Positions 1 to 7,967 of a stretch of 9,084 nt of DNA are shown here, piece by piece. Under the pieces are notes generated by a model. The model was given only the letters and a program-made list of their open reading frames with translations. It made no database searches and was not told where the DNA came from. The stretch is taken from positions 1 through 9,084 of the forward strand of contig CAYRGG010000105.1 of NCBI GenBank assembly GCA_964423745.1. The letters run 5' to 3'. Origin of the DNA: CAYRGG01 sp964423745. Its GTDB lineage: Bacteria > Pseudomonadota > Gammaproteobacteria > Competibacterales > Competibacteraceae. How positions within the stretch are numbered: position 1 is the first letter of the stretch; each line of letters starts with the position of its first letter. Made by a program: the position numbers and the translations under genes.

Positions 1-1
1 G

Positions 2-3000
2 GGTTTTCGGCTAAAACGGTTAGAAGTGTTTAACTGGGGCACCTTCGACGGTCGGATTTGGACGCTACAGCTGGACGGCCGGAACGGACTGCTTACCGGG
101 GACATCGGCTCGGGTAAATCGACTCTGGTGGACGCGGTGACCACCTTGTTGATGCCTGCTCACCGGGTCGCCTATAACAAGGCTGCTGGCGCTGACAGCA
201 AGGAGCGAACGCTACGCTCCTACGTGCTTGGCTACTACAAATCGGAACGTAACGAAGTCACTGGCGTTGCCAAGCCGGTTAGCTTGCGCGACCATAACAG
301 CTATTCTGTCATTTTGGGGGTCTTCCACAACGCTGGCTACGATCAAACGGTTACCCTGGCTCAGGTATTTTGGATAAAAGAGGCACAAGGTCAGCCTGCC
401 CGTTTCTTCGTGGGCGCCGAGCACCCTCTCTCCATCGCCGAAGACTTTGCGCACTTTGGCTCCGATATGACCCAGCTACGCAAGAAGTTGCGCGGCTCGG
501 GGGTTGAGATCGAGGATAGTTTCCGTAAACACAGTGCCTGGTTCCGTCGCCGTCTGGGTATCGACAATGACCAGGCGCTGGAATTGTTTCATCAAACTGT
601 CTCCATGAAATCGGTAGGTAATCTCACGGATTTTGTGCGTAATCACATGCTGGAGCCTTTTAATGTGGCGCCTCGCATTCAAGCCCTCATCAGCCACTTT
701 GATGATTTAAACCGTGCCCATCAGGCGGTACTGAAGGCGCAGCGTCAAGTGGAGATGCTCATCCCTCTGGTGGCAGACTGCCGACGACACACTGAGCTGA
801 TGACCGGCGTGGATGAGCTGCGGCGTTGCCGCGAAGCCCTGCGTGGCTACTTCAGCAGCTTGAAGCTGGGCTTACTGGATAAGCGCTTGGCGACCCTGCA
901 CGATGAATGGCAGCGCCTCGATGGCCAGGTTAAGGGTTTGGATGCCCGGCGGGAGGAGCAACGTTTGCAAGTGGATGAGCTTAAGCAGGCCATCAACGAT
1001 AACGGCGGCGACCGTTTAGAAAGGCTTGCTGCGGAGATCAAGAAAAAAGAAACACTACGGGATGCTCGGCAGAGCAAAGCCCAACGTTACAGCCAGTTGA
1101 CCTCGGTATTGGATGAGTCGGCAGCCCCGGACGAAACATCCTTCGTGGCCCAGCGTCACCGTTTCAAGACTCTGCGGGATGATTTGCGGGGCTATGATGC
1201 TGATCTGCAGAATGCTTTGACTGAATACGCTGTGACGTTGCGCCAGGGTAAGCAGGAGCACGATAGCCTGCAAGTAGAGATCGATAGCCTAAAACGCCGC
1301 CGCAGCAACATCAACCACCATCAAATCCAGATTCGCGCAGCCTTATGTGATGCCCTGGGCGTGACCGAGGAAATCATGCCCTTCGCCGGGGAATTGCTAC
1401 AGGTGCGGGATGAGGAGCAGGATTGGGAGGGTGCTGCCGAACGTCTGTTGCACAGTTTTGGTCTTTCCTTGTTGGTGCCGGATGTCCATTACCGGGAGGT
1501 GGTTGCCTGGGTGGAGCAAAGCCACCTACGGGGCCGGTTGGTTTACTTTCACGTCCGTCCTCGTCGGCAAGCAGATAGGCCAGACCTGCATCCCGATTCA
1601 CTGGTCAGAAAGTTAGCCATCAAGCCCGATTCATCCTTCTACGACTGGCTGGAACGGGAGCTGGCGCACCGCTTTGATGTGGCTTGCTGCGCCACGCAAG
1701 AGCAATTTCGCCGTGAGATGCGGGCTATCACCCGTGCCGGCCAGATCAAAGATCCCACGGGACGCCATGAGAAAGACGACCGCTACCGTATCGACGACCG
1801 TAGTCGCTACGTGTTGGGTTGGTCCAATGCGGCTAAGATTGCCGCCCTGGAAGAAAAGCGCCGGCAGCTGGAAATAAAATTGGGGGAAGTGGGTAGCCAG
1901 ATCAGTAAGATACAGTCCGAGCGGGAGAGTTTGACCAGTCGACTCGATGCCCTAGCTCGCCTAGAGGAGTTCACCCATTTCGAGGAGTTGGACTGGGCTA
2001 CCGTAGCCAGCGAAATCGCTGCACTGAGCGACGAACGCCAGCGATTAGAGTCCACATCAGACGTGCTAAAACAGTTGGGTGAACGACTACAAGACATGCA
2101 TCGGGCCTTGAGCGAGCTTGAAAAGGCACTGGAAACCCGCAAGGATAAACGTTCTAAGGTGGAACAGCGTCGCAGCGATACGGAAGCTTTGCAGCAACAG
2201 ACACAAACTCGCTTGGCGGCAGAGGTACCAAGCGATGATGCCCTGTCGCAACGCCTTATAGCCCTATGCGCAGAAGCATTGGGAGATCATCAATTGACGG
2301 TGGAGTCCTGTGACAATCGGGAGCAGGATGTGCGTGGTTGGCTGCAAGGGCGGATCGATGGAGAGGATCAAAAGATCAACCGTCTGCGGGATAAGATCAT
2401 CCGTTCGATGATGGATTTTAAGGAACAATTTAAGCTGGAAACCGCTGAGTTCGATGCCAATACCGAGGCTGCCTTTGAGTATCAGAACCTGCTCGAGCAA
2501 CTCAACCGGGATGATCTGCCCCGGTTTTTGGCGCGCTTCAAAGAACTGCTAAACGTCAACACCATCAACGAAATTGCCAACTTCAACGGCCAACTGGCTC
2601 GGGAGCAGGAGACCATCAAGGAGCGCATTACCCGCATCAATGAGTCACTCACGCAAATCGACTACGTTACCGGACGCTACATCGTGCTGGAATCACAGGC
2701 GAGTCCAGACGCAGAGATCCGTGATTTTCGGGCGCAGCTCCGGGCCTGCACCGATGACGCTGTGACGGGTTCAGACGATACCCAGTATTCCGAGGCTAAG
2801 TTTCTGCAGGTTAAAGCCATCATTGACCGCTTTCGTGGTCGCGAAGGACTGACTGACCAGGATCGGCGTTGGACTGCTAAAGTCACCGATGTGCGTAACT
2901 GGTTTTTGTTTGCCGCCAGCGAGCGTTGGCGGGAGGACGACTCCGAATACGAGCACTATGCGGACTCCGGTGGTAAATCGGGAGGGCAGAAGGAGAAACT

Positions 3001-3331
3001 GGCCTACACGGTCTTGGCGGCTAGCTTAGCTTATCAGTTTGGTTTAAAGTGGGGTGAGGCGCGTTCGCGCTCCTTCCGCTTCGTGGTCATCGACGAGGCT
3101 TTTGGGCGAGGCTCTGACGATTCCACCCAGTATGGTCTCAAGCTTTTCCAAAAGCTCAACTTGCAATTACTCATTGTTACACCACTGCAAAAGATTCATA
3201 TCATTGAGCCGTTCGTGGCCAGCGTAGGTTTTGTTCATAACGAGGGTGGTCAAACCTCCAAATTGCGTAACCTGTCTATTCAAGAATACCGGGTGCAGAA
3301 GGTTCAGACCATGGCCAATGAGGTGATATGA
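2..3331 (+). CDS. jetC: Wadjet SMC-like ATPase JetC (5'-truncated by the window edge)
   Basis: This is the motor subunit of the Wadjet anti-plasmid complex, an SMC/MukB-type ATPase that in the known family dimerises and extrudes DNA loops in the cytoplasm. Residues below are counted from the GTG at 26. Walker A is GDIGSGKST at 25-33 and is followed by a conserved stretch with AYNKAAGA. Long coiled-coil-like segments rich in E, K, R, Q and L lie at about 235-440 and 610-940. They flank a central hinge-like region (about 451-590) that ends near an RHEKDDR motif. The ABC signature is SGGKSGGQKEK at 981-991 and Walker B is FVVIDEAF at 1019-1026 (D1023, E1024). Both ATPase halves are therefore intact. 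The frame stays open to base 2 and reads GFRLKRLE before V26, which resembles the usual JetC N-terminus, so the true start lies outside the window. The gene overlaps jetD by ATGA. The family call is strong; type I is my best guess from size and similarity. Confidence 0.93.
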   Translation, partial: GFRLKRLEVFNWGTFDGRIWTLQLDGRNGLLTGDIGSGKSTLVDAVTTLLMPAHRVAYNKAAGADSKERTLRSYVLGYYKSERNEVTGVAKPVSLRDHNSYSVILGVFHNAGYDQTVTLAQVFWIKEAQGQPARFFVGAEHPLSIAEDFAHFGSDMTQLRKKLRGSGVEIEDSFRKHSAWFRRRLGIDNDQALELFHQTVSMKSVGNLTDFVRNHMLEPFNVAPRIQALISHFDDLNRAHQAVLKAQRQVEMLIPLVADCRRHTELMTGVDELRRCREALRGYFSSLKLGLLDKRLATLHDEWQRLDGQVKGLDARREEQRLQVDELKQAINDNGGDRLERLAAEIKKKETLRDARQSKAQRYSQLTSVLDESAAPDETSFVAQRHRFKTLRDDLRGYDADLQNALTEYAVTLRQGKQEHDSLQVEIDSLKRRRSNINHHQIQIRAALCDALGVTEEIMPFAGELLQVRDEEQDWEGAAERLLHSFGLSLLVPDVHYREVVAWVEQSHLRGRLVYFHVRPRRQADRPDLHPDSLVRKLAIKPDSSFYDWLERELAHRFDVACCATQEQFRREMRAITRAGQIKDPTGRHEKDDRYRIDDRSRYVLGWSNAAKIAALEEKRRQLEIKLGEVGSQISKIQSERESLTSRLDALARLEEFTHFEELDWATVASEIAALSDERQRLESTSDVLKQLGERLQDMHRALSELEKALETRKDKRSKVEQRRSDTEALQQQTQTRLAAEVPSDDALSQRLIALCAEALGDHQLTVESCDNREQDVRGWLQGRIDGEDQKINRLRDKIIRSMMDFKEQFKLETAEFDANTEAAFEYQNLLEQLNRDDLPRFLARFKELLNVNTINEIANFNGQLAREQETIKERITRINESLTQIDYVTGRYIVLESQASPDAEIRDFRAQLRACTDDAVTGSDDTQYSEAKFLQVKAIIDRFRGREGLTDQDRRWTAKVTDVRNWFLFAASERWREDDSEYEHYADSGGKSGGQKEKLAYTVLAASLAYQFGLKWGEARSRSFRFVVIDEAFGRGSDDSTQYGLKLFQKLNLQLLIVTPLQKIHIIEPFVASVGFVHNEGGQTSKLRNLSIQEYRVQKVQTMANEVI
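3320..3327 (+). promoter_or_regulatory. Shine-Dalgarno sequence of jetD inside the jetC 3' end
   Basis: GAGGTGAT directly precedes the jetD ATG at 3328 and is complementary to the extended 16S anti-Shine-Dalgarno sequence over all eight bases. It lies within the last codons of jetC. With the ATGA stop/start overlap it indicates translational coupling and fixes the jetD start. Confidence 0.75.
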
Positions 3332-4515
3332 GTTGGACCTCGCCCCAGGACATCAAGACCCAGCTTTCCCGGCTGTGGGACCGAGGCAGGTTATTGCGTC
3401 CCCTGGTCACTGCTGATGACCTGTTTCCTCTGCGTCTCAGGTTGAAAGGTCCTAGCTCCACCCATGTGACAGAGCGTTTCGAGGTAGTGCGGACCTGGGC
3501 AGCCGCGCTGTTGGCTGTGCCCCACATTCGCATCGAATGGCGTGAGGTTAATCATCGGGTTCAAGGTATGCAACGGCTGCCTCAATCCATCTGGGTGGAT
3601 ACCCTCGATGACGCTTTGCAACTCCTTAGAAAGCAGCGGGATGCCCAGCGCTTTATGCAGATAATTGATGTGACCCGGAGCAGGTTGCCGCTGCTACTGC
3701 CTTGGCTTGCCCGACGACCCTTGCAGGCCATGGGTCTAGCAGATCAGTGGTTAAATATCCTGGCCGTAGTGCGTTGGCTGATGGATCACCCGCACCCAGG
3801 GATCTATCTGCGTCAGGTAGACATTCCCGGCGTACATAGCAAGTTTATCGAAGCGCATCAAAGGGTTTTATCTGAATTGTTTGATCTGGCGCTACCTGCG
3901 GAGGCGATAGCGGCAGAACAGTCTGGCGTAAGTCATTTTGCTGCACGCTATGGTTTCCTAACCAAACCCGTGCGCATTCGCTTACGGGTCCTTGATGAGC
4001 AAATTCCTCTATTGCCCGGTGCAGTCATGCCTGACGTTACCTTGGACGCCGATAGTTTCTGCAAATTAGAAATGCCCTTGCGACGTGTCTTTATCACCGA
4101 GAACGAAACCAACTTTTTGGCATTTCCGCCGACAACCGAGGCCATTGTGATCTTCGGCGCAGGCTATGGCTGGGAAACTCTGGCGCGAGCTGCTTGGCTG
4201 ACCCGCTGCACTATCCACTATTGGGGCGACATCGACACCCACGGTTTCGCCATCCTCAATCAACTCCGAAACCGCATTGAGCATGTATTGTCTTTTCTGA
4301 TGGATCGTGAAACCTTGATGGCCCACGAGACTTACTGGGGTGAGGAGATCAACCAAACCCTGCAGGATTTGCCCCATCTTACGGTGGAGGAGAGAAAGCT
4401 ATTTGATGATCTACGGGACAATCGCATCCGTAAGCATCTGCGTTTGGAGCAAGAATATATCGGTTTTCACTGGGCAATGGACAAGCTGCAGCAGGTTTTG
4501 AGCGAAACGAATTGA
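3328..4515 (+). CDS. jetD: Wadjet Toprim nuclease subunit JetD
   Basis: This is the DNA-cleaving subunit of the Wadjet system, related in its catalytic domain to topoisomerase VI/Spo11 Toprim folds. In the studied family it cuts circular DNA after the JetABC motor has reeled it in. The protein is 395 residues, a normal length. The N-terminal part (about 5-190) matches the DUF3322 type and carries the motif VDIPGVHSKFIE at 164-175. The C-terminal part (about 205-390) matches DUF2220. There the first Toprim motif ITENETN sits at 256-262, with E258 the likely catalytic acid, followed by the second motif YWGDIDTHG at 298-306 with metal-binding D301 and D303. No key residue seems lost, so the nuclease should be active. 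The start ATG overlaps the jetC stop and has a strong ribosome binding site. The gene ends only 19 bases from the stop of the convergent neighbour, and I see no terminator. The call is confident from motifs plus the adjacent jetC. Confidence 0.93.
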   Translation: MSWTSPQDIKTQLSRLWDRGRLLRPLVTADDLFPLRLRLKGPSSTHVTERFEVVRTWAAALLAVPHIRIEWREVNHRVQGMQRLPQSIWVDTLDDALQLLRKQRDAQRFMQIIDVTRSRLPLLLPWLARRPLQAMGLADQWLNILAVVRWLMDHPHPGIYLRQVDIPGVHSKFIEAHQRVLSELFDLALPAEAIAAEQSGVSHFAARYGFLTKPVRIRLRVLDEQIPLLPGAVMPDVTLDADSFCKLEMPLRRVFITENETNFLAFPPTTEAIVIFGAGYGWETLARAAWLTRCTIHYWGDIDTHGFAILNQLRNRIEHVLSFLMDRETLMAHETYWGEEINQTLQDLPHLTVEERKLFDDLRDNRIRKHLRLEQEYIGFHWAMDKLQQVLSETN

Positions 4516-4534
4516 GTGTGGCGCAATGCAACAT

Positions 4535-5968
4535 CTAGCGAATCAACACCACCCAATCGGACTTTCTCGGCAAACGCAAACGCGATTCATTATCTAACGA
4601 TACGGATGATTCTTGGGCTGATTTTTTGACATCGATAACCGATAGCTGCGGTTCATCAGGGACTTTTTGGTTAAAAGTAATTTCATCCACATCTTCAATA
4701 TAGCAAGCATCCGACACATTATTTGTGTTCACGCTTAAACAGACTGCGTCTTCAAAGTAAGGGGCAATCACTTTGCTCTGGCGGGTAAAAAATGTATCGG
4801 CAAACTGTCGATAGATCAGAAGTTGATCCTTGTTAGGGTAGGGTGAGGAAAATGCTTGATCGCCTTTCTGATATCCCCAAATGTTGGCGACACCCCCGGC
4901 AAACAAGGAATGCCACAAACCACGACGGGTCATCTCAAAGTCATAGTCTTTATAAGCATGTCTAAGTGATGACCTGATACGAAATCTGTCTTCAGAAAAT
5001 ACAGGTCGACCGTTTGCCTTTTCTATATGTTGACGATAATCTGAATAAGTGGGACGATGCCATTCCCAAGAGGCGTAATCCAAATTCTTATCGACTTCCC
5101 GATACTGGTTTTTATGACCTCTCCCGCCTATAAGGTGTCGGTAACTCGTTTCTTTATTCATCATCTCGCGAAATTTGGATATTTCATCCTCAGTAACCCA
5201 TTCAAATAGATCAAAACCATAACCCAATGTCCACCCAGGAATAGGTGCTAATCTGGCAATGATTTCATAGTACAACTGGTCAACATCTACATCATATGTA
5301 TCAGGTGTTTGTTGGCGAGTAGCATCACCCCAAAGCCAAAAGTGTGTTACGCCCCCCGCTCTGTAGGTTTTTAAGACCGCAGCTTCAAAATATTCAGGAT
5401 TTTTTAAAAAATCTCGTAAATGAACAATATGAAAACCGGTGAATCCATGACCGACGACGAATTCATCAACACCGGCTTCTATGGTTGGTTTATCGTACAT
5501 GACATACTGGGGGATAAACGCTTTTCCTGTCGCTGTTCTTATCCATTTATTGCCATCAGTAGCAACAAAACCATTGGCGTAAGCTGGTTTTGGCGCATTG
5601 ATATCGATACAATCTTGATCGCGTTTATTTTGAGTCTTTTCTGTTTTGCTAAAACACCATCTTCCCTGTTTTGTCGGGGTAAAACGAAACCGGTGTCGGT
5701 TATCTTTATTAAAACTTACTACATGGTGTCTATCACCACTAGAATGAGTTATATAAACTGTGGTTTTAGTGGATTTCGGCCCTAATATAATTTCATAACA
5801 TTCCCATACGGGTCGGTATTCGTCATTAATACTAAGACAAGATTCATCATATTTGGCATTTAAGACTGAATCATGATCTAGGGTTTCATACAAGACGCCA
5901 TTTTTACAACTTGTAAAGAGAAAAAAAGGCACGGCAAGAAGAATGAATAAATGACGTATACCGGTCAT
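4535..5968 (-). CDS. Putative secreted glycosidase-like lipoprotein (DUF5060/DUF4038-type barrel)
   Basis: This is a 477-residue envelope protein, probably a glycoside hydrolase acting on an exopolysaccharide; the substrate is unknown. A short N-terminus with R5 and H6 is followed by a hydrophobic stretch (7-18) and FTSC, making C21 a likely lipidated cysteine, although F at -3 is not the usual lipobox residue. Residues 40-110 look like an Ig-like DUF5060 domain ending in FRFTPTKQGRWCF. Residues about 130-400 resemble a TIM-barrel glycosidase: HFWLWGD (209-215), GFDLFEW (251-257, E256 candidate acid/base), RPVFSED (321-327, E326 candidate nucleophile) and RRGLWHSLFAGG (348-359). The tail (400-477) looks like a small beta-sandwich ending DWVVLIR. 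Six other cysteines (44, 57, 105, 120, 410, 422) may form disulfides, which fits export. I see no strong ribosome binding site before the ATG at 5968. The fold call is moderate and the enzymatic role is inferred; a carbohydrate-binding but inactive protein is possible. Confidence 0.7.
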   Translation of the reverse strand: MTGIRHLFILLAVPFFLFTSCKNGVLYETLDHDSVLNAKYDESCLSINDEYRPVWECYEIILGPKSTKTTVYITHSSGDRHHVVSFNKDNRHRFRFTPTKQGRWCFSKTEKTQNKRDQDCIDINAPKPAYANGFVATDGNKWIRTATGKAFIPQYVMYDKPTIEAGVDEFVVGHGFTGFHIVHLRDFLKNPEYFEAAVLKTYRAGGVTHFWLWGDATRQQTPDTYDVDVDQLYYEIIARLAPIPGWTLGYGFDLFEWVTEDEISKFREMMNKETSYRHLIGGRGHKNQYREVDKNLDYASWEWHRPTYSDYRQHIEKANGRPVFSEDRFRIRSSLRHAYKDYDFEMTRRGLWHSLFAGGVANIWGYQKGDQAFSSPYPNKDQLLIYRQFADTFFTRQSKVIAPYFEDAVCLSVNTNNVSDACYIEDVDEITFNQKVPDEPQLSVIDVKKSAQESSVSLDNESRLRLPRKSDWVVLIR

Positions 5969-5997
5969 AATAAACTATTTCTAATAAGTAATGGATT

Positions 5998-6043
5998 TAT
6001 AGCGAATGAGTTATCGTATTTCTTGTTTGCTATAACTCGATTC
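5998..6043. promoter_or_regulatory. Interleaved inverted repeats upstream of the lipoprotein gene
   Basis: Two overlapping dyads lie 30-75 bases upstream of the lipoprotein start. TATAGC (5998-6003) pairs with GCTATA (6029-6034), and GAATGAGTTAT (6004-6014) pairs with ATAACTC-g-ATTC (6032-6043), with one bulged base. The spacing puts them where an operator or a 5' leader structure would be expected. The AT-rich composition means chance is not excluded, and no regulator family is recognised. Confidence 0.3.
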
Positions 6044-6081
6044 TTCTAGTAAATGGCTCTGATGTATGACACATAACAAAA

Positions 6082-6117
6082 TAGGTAGTGACAGTATCGA
6101 TATACCGTCACTACCTA
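6082..6117 (-). terminator. Intrinsic terminator of the FAD oxidoreductase gene
   Basis: TAGGTAGTGAC (6082-6092) and GTCACTACCTA (6107-6117) form a perfect 11-bp stem. After one mismatch it can extend by GTAT/ATAC around a CGAT loop. Read on the - strand, the hairpin begins 13 bases after the oxidoreductase stop codon and is followed by ATTTTGTTATG, a T-rich tract. This geometry fits a Rho-independent terminator. It separates this gene from the lipoprotein gene downstream. The weak T-tract on the + side makes it a poor terminator in the other direction. Confidence 0.75.
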
Positions 6118-6130
6118 GAGCGTGTATCGG

Positions 6131-7816
6131 TTATGCGTAGGAAAGCTCTGGTAAAACCAGGTAATTACCTCTAAGAGCATCTATCTCCTGTTGTATCTTC
6201 TCATCGTCCCAATTTTTTTCAGCTGCCATAAGATCTGCACAGGCTTGAATTGTTTCATCATTTGTATAACCCATACTACCTAAGCCAGTACGACGGAGAA
6301 TAACGTCAGCCAAAGTTTCCGCGAGTTCTTCTCTAATAGCATAGATGATTTGAGCAGCTATAACAGGACTGTTGGGTATGACTTTACCGAGTTCTGGAGA
6401 TTTATCTATAAGCGCGATAATCTCTTCGCATTTTGAACCGTAAGTTTTGATAAGATTTATAATAATATTTTCTGGTAGTTTTTTACTGTATTTGCTAATG
6501 ATGCTTTCAACAAATTTTTCATAATAGTCAATATCACCACCCCATAGGGCTGTTTCCATGGTTTTTGAGGATATCGGTGATGATTGTAATTTTTTTGCCA
6601 CCATATCAATAGTTTGCTCAGCTACCTCTCTTGATGTGGTGTATTTAACCCCAACAACGGTGCCAAATCCAACTATGTTTTCTTCTTTTTCATGATCAAT
6701 TATTTTATGGTGTTTTAAAGGTGCAGCTTCACCCTTATTTTCGGCAGGAATTATTCCCCAAAGCACATGATCTATATCTTCGTAGGTAAGATTGGCGGTA
6801 GGAAAGCCTTCATTGATTCTATCAATATACGTTTGTATTTCTTCTTTAGTAATTGTTATGTTTTCAGGGTTTTCATCACAAGCTAGATGAAGTGATGCAA
6901 ACATGGTTTTTCCCCGCCAGGGTATTGCAAATTGCAAGCTCGACGTTTTGTCTACCACAGAGCTTTTGTCTTTGTACATGGGACGGATTGGGAAAGTAAT
7001 TGCATAGTCATCTGAGAATGATTTTGTAATCAGGCTAAAAGCTTTAGAGGCATAAATAGGGTGATCCTTAAACTTTAAATCGGATAATTCAAAAATCTTA
7101 TTAGTCCATGGACCAGCAGCATTTAATACATACTTAGCATGTATATTGAGACGATTTCCTGATAAGAGGTCTTTGACTTCTGCGCCGGTTATTCGATTCC
7201 CCTCATTATGTAGGCGTACCAACTCAGTATAGTTTGTAAATTTAGCCCCCATTTCTGCAGCAGACTTCAACACTGATAATGACAAGCGTTCAGTGTTTTG
7301 CATCATTCCTTCGTACCATATTGCACCACCTGTCAGCCCTCTTGGATTTGTATAGGGCGCGATTTTCAAGACTTCTTGTTTTGATACAACGCTTGAGTTA
7401 GGTACTCGACGATAGTCATCTTCAAACTGATGTCTTTCTGGACTCAACCAATCATACATTTTTAGATAAATGGTCATGGTTTCTTTTCCTTTGATACCAT
7501 GACCATAAATAGGCATTAAAAAAGGTTGTGATTCGACTAAATGAGGTGCCTGCTGATGTAATGCATTACGTTCTCTGACGGAGGCCCGTATGCGTTTAAA
7601 ATCCAGATGCTGGAGATAACGCATACCACAATGGGCAATTTTTGCGCTATTAGCTGATGTTTGGCCTCCAAAATCATTTTTTTCAATAAGCGCTACTTTT
7701 AAACCACGAGATGCGGCGTCTCTCGCGCACGCAAGTCCATAAATACCTCCGCCAATAATAAGTAAGTCGAATTCCTGTTCTGACAGTACAAGAGTATCTC
7801 TCTTCATCGTTACCAT
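6131..7816 (-). CDS. GlpD-like FAD-dependent oxidoreductase, substrate uncertain
   Basis: This is a 561-residue flavoprotein of the glycerol-3-phosphate dehydrogenase (GlpD) family, which in known members oxidises glycerol 3-phosphate at the inner membrane and reduces quinone. The FAD-binding Rossmann motif GGGIYG is at 22-27, with the ribose-binding acidic residue E45. The family block TSANSAKIAHCGMRYLQ is at 53-69, NAAGPW at 232-237 and KYTTSRE at 391-397. The C-terminal region (about 490-550, with EELAETLADVILRRTGLG) is the helical DAO_C-type domain. R66 and K391 match GlpD R54 and K354. The places of H232 and R317 appear to hold S261 and I356, by my own alignment from memory, so glycerol 3-phosphate may not be the substrate. 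The ATG at 7816 is preceded by AGGGA; M4 is an alternative start without one. Neighbouring glycan genes suggest a role in polysaccharide metabolism, for instance oxidation of a sugar or polyol phosphate, but this is inference. No glpF, glpK or glpR is present. Confidence 0.85.
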   Translation of the reverse strand: MVTMKRDTLVLSEQEFDLLIIGGGIYGLACARDAASRGLKVALIEKNDFGGQTSANSAKIAHCGMRYLQHLDFKRIRASVRERNALHQQAPHLVESQPFLMPIYGHGIKGKETMTIYLKMYDWLSPERHQFEDDYRRVPNSSVVSKQEVLKIAPYTNPRGLTGGAIWYEGMMQNTERLSLSVLKSAAEMGAKFTNYTELVRLHNEGNRITGAEVKDLLSGNRLNIHAKYVLNAAGPWTNKIFELSDLKFKDHPIYASKAFSLITKSFSDDYAITFPIRPMYKDKSSVVDKTSSLQFAIPWRGKTMFASLHLACDENPENITITKEEIQTYIDRINEGFPTANLTYEDIDHVLWGIIPAENKGEAAPLKHHKIIDHEKEENIVGFGTVVGVKYTTSREVAEQTIDMVAKKLQSSPISSKTMETALWGGDIDYYEKFVESIISKYSKKLPENIIINLIKTYGSKCEEIIALIDKSPELGKVIPNSPVIAAQIIYAIREELAETLADVILRRTGLGSMGYTNDETIQACADLMAAEKNWDDEKIQQEIDALRGNYLVLPELSYA

Positions 7817-7827
7817 TTGAATCGGTG

Positions 7828-7832
7828 TCCCT
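7828..7832 (-). promoter_or_regulatory. Probable ribosome binding site of the FAD oxidoreductase gene
   Basis: On the - strand AGGGA ends 11 bases before the ATG at 7816, a slightly long spacing. It supports the first of two in-frame ATGs (7816 rather than 7807). Confidence 0.4.
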
Positions 7833-7967
7833 GTGTAATAAAAGTTAAATAAAATCGGGTTTTCTGAGGGTGTTTAAATGTTTTATTAGCGAAAGCAGCT
7901 GAATTTTATTGTCTCCGTGATGGCCAAAACATGATTGATTTAGATGATTAGTATGGCTTAAAGTTTT

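Noticed and set aside
2..3331. Assignment of the first gene to MukB or MksB chromosome condensin
   Set aside because: The overlapping JetD-type Toprim gene and the JetC-like head motifs point to Wadjet. MukB is longer and travels with mukE and mukF rather than a nuclease.
4066..4377. 103-codon open frame on the - strand inside jetD
   Set aside because: It lies antisense to the conserved Toprim motifs and has no supporting start signal; it is a by-product of the coding constraints on jetD.
5420..5785. 121-codon open frame on the + strand inside the lipoprotein gene
   Set aside because: It is antisense to a protein with a signal peptide and clear domain structure, and its translation looks like no known family. 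It has no ribosome binding site and is best explained as a shadow frame.
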